NCBI RefSeq assembly: GCF_004664715.2
Contig: NC_051073.1
Location: 64,989,436-65,053,435, forward strand
Direction: 5' to 3'
Source of the DNA: Peromyscus leucopus
Taxonomy: Eukaryota; Chordata; Mammalia; Rodentia; Cricetidae
DNA length: 64,000 nt
Shown piece after piece: positions 58,552 through 64,000 of the stretch (its first letter is position 1; every line of letters starts with the position of its first letter). The position numbers and the translations under genes were made by a program. Below the pieces are notes generated by a model. It worked only from the letters and a program-made list of their open reading frames with translations. It had not been told where the DNA came from and made no database searches.

Positions 58552-58644
58552 TCCAGCTCTATCCATGACTGTTTTAAAACGGGAACAGTCTGAATACACC
58601 ACTGAAAAGAACAAGAGTCAGGTTAAATAAAAACCCAAGATTCA
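58552..58644 (+). repeat. Inverted-duplication arm 1 (L1M ORF2 start)
   Basis: These 93 bases (starting tccagctctatccatgac and ending acccaagattca) recur reversed at 61781-61873 with four mismatches by eye. The sequence corresponds to the start of L1 ORF2. A B2 head follows immediately. Confidence 0.93.
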
Positions 58645-58868
58645 GGGCTGGAGAGACGGCTCAGTGGTTGAGAGCACTGGGTGCCCCTTCAGAGGTCCTG
58701 GGTTCAAATCCCAGTACCAACATGACAGCTCATAACCATCTGCTATTCTAGTTTCAGAGGATCTGAAGCCCTCTTCTGGCCTCTGCAGGCACCAGACATG
58801 CATGTGGTGCACAGAATATACGCAGACAAAGCACTCATACGTATAAAAAAACTAAAAAAATTAAAAGT
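58645..58868 (+). repeat. B2 SINE inside the L1M
   Basis: 'gggctggagagacggctcag', 'gggttcaaatcccagtacca', 'agccctcttctggcctctgc' and an A-rich tail. Target duplication gattca at 58639-58644 and 58871-58876. L1 sequence resumes directly after it. Confidence 0.94.
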
Positions 58869-59212
58869 ATGATTCAACTATATTAAAACCCCACAGTTTA
58901 AGTATAAAGACTCAGATGCAGTAAAAGCAAAAGGACAGAAAGAGATGTGCAGTGCTAACACTAATCAGCAGAAGCAGAAACCCCTACGTTAATTTCCTAT
59001 AAGGCTCACCTCAAGGCTTAGGGAGAGTGAGTGAGCTCAGTAAGTACAGCGCTGGCCGTTCAGTCATGAGGACCTGAGTTTGATCCCTAGCCTGTGAGAA
59101 AAGCTGGACGTGGTGGGGCACACTTGTAATCTCAGGGCTGGGAGACAGGGACAAGTGGATCCCAGAGGCTCACTGGCCAGTCAGCCTCACCTAAGGTCCC
59201 AGTGAGAGACTC

Positions 59213-59736
59213 TGTAGCTTGAGTTTTTCTGCCTGGCCCACAGTCAGGACAAATCTTTTTCACCCGCCAGTCCCACAGCCGCTCAGACCCAACCAAGTAA
59301 ACACAGAGACTTCTATTGCTTACAAACTGTATGGCCATGGCAGGCTTCTTGCTAACTGTTCTTACAGCTTAAATTAATCCATTTTCATAAATCTATACCT
59401 TGCCATGTGGCCCGTGGCTTACACCGGCATCTTTACATGCTGCTTGTCCTGGTGGTAGCTGGCAGTGAGTCCTTCTGCCTTTCTGTTCTTTCTTTTCTCC
59501 TCTCTGTTAGTCCCGCCTACACTTCCCGCCTAGCCACAGGCCAGTCAGTGTTATTTATTGACCAATCAGAGCAAACATTTGCCATACAGCCCATCCCCCA
59601 GCACAGCCAAGTGCAGACCATCTCAGACGCCTGCACTCAGGCCCATGGTCCTAATCATCCTCTATGTGGACCTGTGGGTAAAGCACGAGAACCCGAGAAC
59701 GGGCTCCCACAGGACATACAGAACATCCCCACAGCA
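59213..59736 (-). mobile_element. LTR, family A long variant, 524 bp
   Basis: Plus-strand start TGTAGCTTGAG and end CATCCCCACAGCA, with an exact 6-bp duplication agactc at 59207-59212 and 59737-59742. 59213-59603 corresponds to the 388-bp copies, down to an internal 'catcccccagca'. The further 133 bp have no counterpart in the other two copies and end in a second, similar terminus. No coding region. Confidence 0.9.
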
Positions 59737-59860
59737 AGACTCCTCTAAGAACTCCTGATTGACCTCTGGCTTCCGCATGAACATAAGCATACCTAGGTCC
59801 ATACACACATGTGTACCTGCACCTGTACTTTCCAACACCACACACACACACACACACCAC

Positions 59861-59861
59861 A

Positions 59862-59897
<36 letters not shown>
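59861..59897. repeat. (CGCA)n tetranucleotide repeat, about nine units
   Basis: A near-perfect CGCA run follows a CA run (59841-59858) in the B4 tail. Every unit holds a CpG. Confidence 0.95.
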
Positions 59898-60876
59898 TGC
59901 TCGCACACCGGAGTGCAGTTCAGAATATAGGAATTATCAGAGACAAGGAGGGACACTTCGTAATGACAGAGGGATTAATTCTCCAAGATAACATAACAAC
60001 TGTTAATCTGTACGCATTTAACAATAAAAGTCAAAATACATGACCCAGAGATCTGGCAACCCCAGAAGACATTGACATAACCCAGGACTACAGCTGGAAA
60101 CTTCCACACCTCTCTTCCCCGACTTGATAGATGAAGCAGGCAGAAAATCGATGAAGATAGAGTTGGCCTGAATGGCACTATCAATCAACTTGATCTTATT
60201 GACATCTCTCAAATATTCTCCTGAAACAGAAAAATACACTTTCTTCTCAAGTGTGCCTGTGACACTCATAAAGCGATACCATGTCCATTCCAGAGAACAC
60301 ACCTAAACCATAAGAGAACAGAAACCAGGTAACACATGTTCTTAGATCATAATGAGTCAAACTGAAAACCACCGACCGAAAGCTGGCTAGAGAGTCCTCG
60401 GTATTTTGAAGATGGAGCGATATACTTCCCAATAACACATGAATGAAAAAGTCTCGAGGCATTTAAAAACGCTGTAAATTAAACAAAAACGAAAAAACTA
60501 CTAATCAAGATTTGTGAGATGCAGGGAAAGCAGGGATTTAGGGAAAATTATAGAACTGACTACAGAGAGAAGAAAGGAAGGAGTTCTAAAGTCAGCGGCC
60601 TAAGGTGAGAAAACGAAAACAGAAAGGCAGTCTAAACCAAGAAGAAAGGGACCCGGGTTAGAGCACAGGTCAGTAAAACCGAAAACAATAGAGAAAATAA
60701 ACCACCGAGTCTGTGGAGATCAATAAAACTGACAAACCTCTAGGCAGACTGACCAGCAAAAAAAAAAAAAAGAAAGAAAGAAAAGAAAAAGACACAAATT
60801 ACTAATAGTTAGATATAAAAACAAACTCACCTGCTGATTCCATGAATATTAAAGGATAATAAGGAACATGCCCTTA

Positions 60877-61047
60877 GCTGAATGCATGTTTTTAATCCAT
60901 GCGCTCTGGAGGCAGAGGCAGGCAGATTTCTGAGTTCAAGGCCACCCTGGTCTACAGAGTGAGCTATAGGACAGCCAGGGCTACACAGAGAGACCCTGTC
61001 TCAGAAACAAACAAACAAACCAAAAAACAAGCAAACAAAAAAATGAA
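60877..61047 (+). repeat. B1 SINE inside the L1M
   Basis: 'gaggcagaggcaggcagatt', 'ccaccctggtctacagagtg' and an A-rich tail. A long target duplication, ataaggaacatgccctta (60859-60876) and ataaggagcatgccctca (61048-61065), differs at two of 18 bases. Confidence 0.95.
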
Positions 61048-61110
61048 ATAAGGAGCATGCCCTCAAGTTTGATGATTTAGATGAATGAATGGATTCCTTG
61101 AAATACTCAA

Positions 61111-61224
61111 GCCAGGTGTGGCGGCACACACCTGTAACTCCAGCACTCTGGAGGAGGCAAGGGCGGGAACACCGTGAGTTCAAGATCGGCAACAGAGTAA
61201 CAGAGCAACACCCTTTCTAAAAAG
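61111..61224 (+). repeat. B1 SINE (older) inside the L1M
   Basis: 'gccaggtgtggcggcacaca', 'aactccagcactctggagg' and 'cgtgagttcaagatcggcaa', more diverged than the B1 just upstream. Confidence 0.75.
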
Positions 61225-61570
61225 AAGCAGGCGAGTAAACACCCACTAAAATGCACACAAGGAAAAATAGAAAGCTGAAATGGCCTGAATCTATTGAGGA
61301 AAACAGAACAGCATCTTCCAAAACAGAGAAGGTCCCGTGGACCTGTTGGTGGATTCTGTGAAGGATTTAAGGAAGAAAGTTCTTCAGGGACAACTATTTC
61401 TCTAGCATCTCTTCCAGAAAACGTTTGGTTCATCAGTTGTAACAAAGTATCCAATACTAATAAACAACGCGATTATAAGGTAAATCTGGTGTGAGATATA
61501 GAGTTCTTATTGCTGTCTTCATACTTTTCCTGTAAATAGAAAGCTGTTCTAAATAACTGTTTATTTTTTA

Positions 61571-61780
61571 CTTTTAAAACTATTTTTATTTTATGTGTAT
61601 GTGTGTGTGCCATATGTGTGTACACTATGTGTGTGCAGGAGCCCATGAAGTTCAGAAGAGGTGTTGAATCTCCTGGAACTGGAGTCATGGATGGTTGTGA
61701 GCCATGTGAGTGCTGGGAACCACCTGGGCCCTCCGCAAAAGCAGCCAGTGCTCTTGACCACTGAGCCTTCTCTCCAGCCC
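61571..61780 (-). repeat. B2 SINE, possibly chimeric
   Basis: T-rich tail, 'gcaggagcccatgaagttca', 'gagtgctgggaaccacctgg' and 'ctgagccttctctccagccc'. Its head abuts arm 2 of the inverted duplication and lacks the gattca duplication expected for an ordinary insertion at that site. Confidence 0.88.
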
Positions 61781-61873
61781 TGAATCTTGGGTTTTTATTT
61801 AACCTGACTCTTGTTCTTTTCAGTGGTGTATTTAGACTGTTCCCATTTTAAAATGGTCATGGATAGAGCTGGA
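61781..61873 (-). repeat. Inverted-duplication arm 2
   Basis: Reverse complement of 58552-58644 with four mismatches. L1 order is broken here, because this ORF2-start piece lies downstream of the L1M 3' UTR and points backwards. Confidence 0.93.
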
Positions 61874-62106
61874 AAGAGCCTTCTCTCCTGCCCCGGGGAA
61901 GTTAATTTCTTAAAAACTGAAGCCCTGAAAGGAAAAAAAAAAAAGCTGGCAATTCTGTACTAAGTCCCCCAAATACATAAGCACATCTTTCTATTATATC
62001 ATGCCCACACATCCACACATACATACACACATATACACACATTCACACATATATATACACATATACACACACATACACATATGCGCGCACACGCACACGC
62101 ACACGC

Positions 62107-62137
<31 letters not shown>

Positions 62138-62149
62138 TTCTTCAAGTAC
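61874..62149. repeat. Unassigned sequence and CA-rich simple repeat
   Basis: 61874-62000 is unassigned apart from an A-run at 61932-61944. 62005-62138 is CA-rich, with a GCACAC-type stretch at about 62083-62115 and pure CA to 62138. Confidence 0.8.
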
Positions 62150-63115
62150 AAAGGTAAAACAATAATTTCAGATAAAGCAGAGCTAGGAGAGCCCGTCACT
62201 AGCAGGTCTGCATTCTAAGTAGTAAAGGCATTTCTCTGGGCTGAAGGAAAACAATGGAGTAGAGGAACAGGTCCCCAGCATTCTTTAACGAGGACCAGAA
62301 GGGGTGTCTATGCTGGTTATAAGCTCGGATATTCTTCAAACTGTTACTTTTCATTCTTTTAAAATGTATCTTAGAGCTTACCACAAAAAAAAATGTATAG
62401 TATTCTATTTTGGGGTCAAAATACAACATACCACGTGAAGGAAGTTAAAATCAGTATGGACTTGGAAGAGGCTTACATTTAAAAACAGGGTGGGGAGGGT
62501 AAAGGGGGGGAGGCTGCATCAGTAATGAAGTGAAGAGGCAGAGGCTGTGAGCATCAGCGGTCAGAGGAAAGCCAGCCCAGGCACACAGCGGAGCCCGGAG
62601 TGAGGCAGCGATTCCTGCCCTGCACTACCTCTCCACACCCCTGTCCCGAGGCCTCAGGACAGCAGAGCAGCTGGAGAAAGGAACAGGAGGGTCAGCACAC
62701 CCCCTGCTCGCTAATGATATGATTGTTTGTGCAGCAAGCCCCCGGGGATCTACTGGATGGTGACAATAACTAATGAATGGATTTAGCCACGTTTCAAGAT
62801 AGAAAGCTAATATACAAAATTAATTACATATATATCAGCAAACAGTTGGGAAATGAAATAAAAGAAATTTCATTTATGATGGCGCCTCTGTATCTATAAA
62901 TCACTGAGGTGTTTGTCTAACAAAACATGTCCAAGGTTTCTATGCTGAAAATGAAAAATTAATGAAATTATAGAAAGTATAAGTAAATAGAAAGCTGTAT
63001 CGTGTTTTAGCCTTGAAAGACTTGGATGCTGAGAGAGGGAGAGAAATAGTCTTCCCCAAGGACGTAGTGGTATACTAAGTGGTTGTCCACCACCAAATAA
63101 AAATCCAATACCCTG

Positions 63116-63166
<51 letters not shown>

Positions 63167-63590
63167 AACATTATGCAGACCGAGCAAGCTGTATTTATGT
63201 ATTTAGGAATATGTATTATGTATGTAGGTTTGTATGTAACAATAATGAATGAACAAAGAGTCCATGAGTTTTAAAAGGAGCAAGGAGGGGCATATGGGAG
63301 CATTTGGAGGAAGGAAAGGGAAGAGGGGAATGATTTAATGATATCATAATCTCCAAAATACAGGAAATAGTTAAAAAAAAACAGCAATTGAAAAACCTGA
63401 TAACATTAATACTCAAATCCTCTCTAAAGGGGCGTATTTACCGTGATAGCAGCACAATTTCCAGCTCTATTTTAAAAATTACAAATTGGCAAGATGGTTC
63501 TAGAGTTTACTTAGAAATGCAAAGGACCTCTTAAAAAGCAATTTTTATGAAGACACAAGAGACCCTTTGGGACAAATGGGGGCGTTGCTT
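62150..63590 (+). repeat. Second ancient L1M fragment, split
   Basis: 62150-62440 resembles the end of ORF1 and the linker ('gtcactagcaggtctgcatt', 'gggctgaaggaaaac'). 62705-63000 and 63384-63590 resemble the reverse-transcriptase region ('tgatatgattgtttgtgcag', 'atatacaaaattaattac', 'aatgcaaaggacct'). 62460-62700 is unassigned and GC-richer. Frames are broken. Confidence 0.6.
63001..63383 (+). repeat. Rodent L1 3' UTR (Lx-type) with poly(A)
   Basis: A CA run (63118-63164), then 'gtaacaataatgaatgaac', 'ttttaaaaggagcaagg', 'ggcatatgggagcatttgg' and an A-run at 63372-63380. This order is characteristic of rodent Lx 3' UTRs. It divides the older L1M. Confidence 0.72.
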
Positions 63591-64000
63591 AGGAAGGATT
63601 GACCTTTTTGAGTTTGCTCCTGGGGTAACAGTGTGGAGGTCAGCTTGAGAAGGAGCCAGGTCCCCAATGCATTAGGGAAATCTGAATGCTTGGGAGGTTA
63701 TATTCCTCCATCAGGCTAACTTTGACAGCCGTCATGGCGGCTCCTTGCTGTGGCAGCTTCCTCCTCTCCTCTTAGCTCCCCACGGCTCCCTCCTTCCCAC
63801 TCCTCAGAGTCTGCTTAGACGCCGGCGAGGCACAGCGAAGAAGCTCCTGGAGATGACAGAGTCCTCGTTTTAGCTATCTGCCTATCTATGCCTTTTCTGT
63901 GTGGTTTGGATGGAGGAGGCGGCACCATCTCTACCCTGGAGTAGACTCTCCTTGCCAGTCGCTGGTGGATGGGAGGACATGGGACCCATCTGAGCTGACC
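63591..64000. other. Unique sequence to the window end
   Basis: No repeat recognised. 63720-63840 is slightly CpG-rich and contains 'gtcatggcggctcc', a YY1-like core. This alone does not support a promoter. Confidence 0.45.

Larger units (their letters stand above)
59025..59905 (+). repeat. B4-type SINE split by an LTR
   Basis: Left half (59025-59212): 'gaggacctgagtttgatccc', 'agctggacgtggtggggcac', 'cccagtgagagactc'. Right half (from 59737): 'actcctgattgacctctggc', then a CA/CGCA tail. The LTR occupies 59213-59736. The whole nest lies inside the L1M. Confidence 0.75.
56730..61570 (+). repeat. Ancient L1M element, nearly full order, heavily interrupted
   Basis: L1 pieces keep 5' to 3' order. 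ORF1 lies at about 56980-57480 ('gaagaaagaattaatgagc', 'cagtggacttctcagaaatt') and its end at 57730-58020. The inter-ORF part is 58345-58644, the ORF2 start and endonuclease region 58870-59000 and 59925-60770 ('aaaatacactttcttctcaa'), and ORF2 before the reverse transcriptase 60775-61420. A 3' UTR ('cagttgtaacaaagtat', 'ctgttctaaataactgttt') ends near 61570. Most of the reverse transcriptase and C-terminal part is absent. All frames are broken. Confidence 0.8.

Noticed and set aside
58645..58720. tRNA-like sequence
   Set aside because: It is the tRNA-derived head of a B2 SINE, as are the other tRNA-like hits at 15741, 23198, 44309 and 57499.
63720..63840. CpG-island-like promoter
   Set aside because: CpG density is raised over only about 100 bp and there is no initiator, exon or transcript evidence.

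Overview
This window looks like noncoding chromosomal DNA from a rodent. It carries rodent-restricted SINEs (B1, B2, B3/B4), rodent-type L1 3' ends, a URR1-like hAT element, long CA/TG and GAAA microsatellites, and worn mammalian repeats (MIR, L2, L1M, MaLR-like). Several B1 copies carry the variant tail that reads gcgcaaagctacacagag in sense (for example 22940-23107 and 47288-47472), which I associate with cricetid rodents such as deer mice, voles and hamsters rather than with Mus. The species and locus cannot be fixed from sequence alone. I recognise no protein-coding gene, rRNA, tRNA or snRNA gene and no CRISPR array. The long open frames are repeat translations or chance frames.

Layout. 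1-9078: an L1 3' end, a 450-bp CA-rich tract, a medium rodent repeat and two worn LTR remnants in mostly unique sequence. 9079-10385: two ERV-type solo LTRs, one buried in a B4 SINE. 10386-22730: unique sequence with an L1M 3' end, two B2s, a second 388-bp LTR and a URR1 DNA element with an exact 8-bp target duplication. 22731-33586: nested SINEs, microsatellites, a second URR1, and a G-rich tract near 32.6 kb with two unrecognised open frames on the minus strand. 33587-42865: largely unique, with a third LTR family at 39.4 kb. 42866-50764: dense nesting, including a B2 that was entered by a B1 and expanded into a minisatellite, and an LTR with an exact 6-bp target duplication inside an older repeat. 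50771-54904: the longest stretch with few repeats. 54905-63590: a repeat graveyard containing an ancient L1M in full 5' to 3' order, cut by at least eight younger insertions, then a second L1M fragment split by a rodent L1 3' end.

The most informative content is the record of insertions. Seven solo LTRs in three related subfamilies end in TG...CA and have 6-bp target duplications, four of them exact and three with one mismatch, as expected of ERVK/ERV2-class elements. Two of the three long-family LTRs sit inside B4 SINEs, antisense to the SINE and at nearly the same point. One of them is 524 bp rather than 388 bp. A 93-bp piece of ancient L1 recurs inverted about 3.1 kb away at about 96 percent identity, each copy abutting a B2 head. 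I found no convincing undescribed functional system. The exon-like and regulatory candidates are listed as weak leads.
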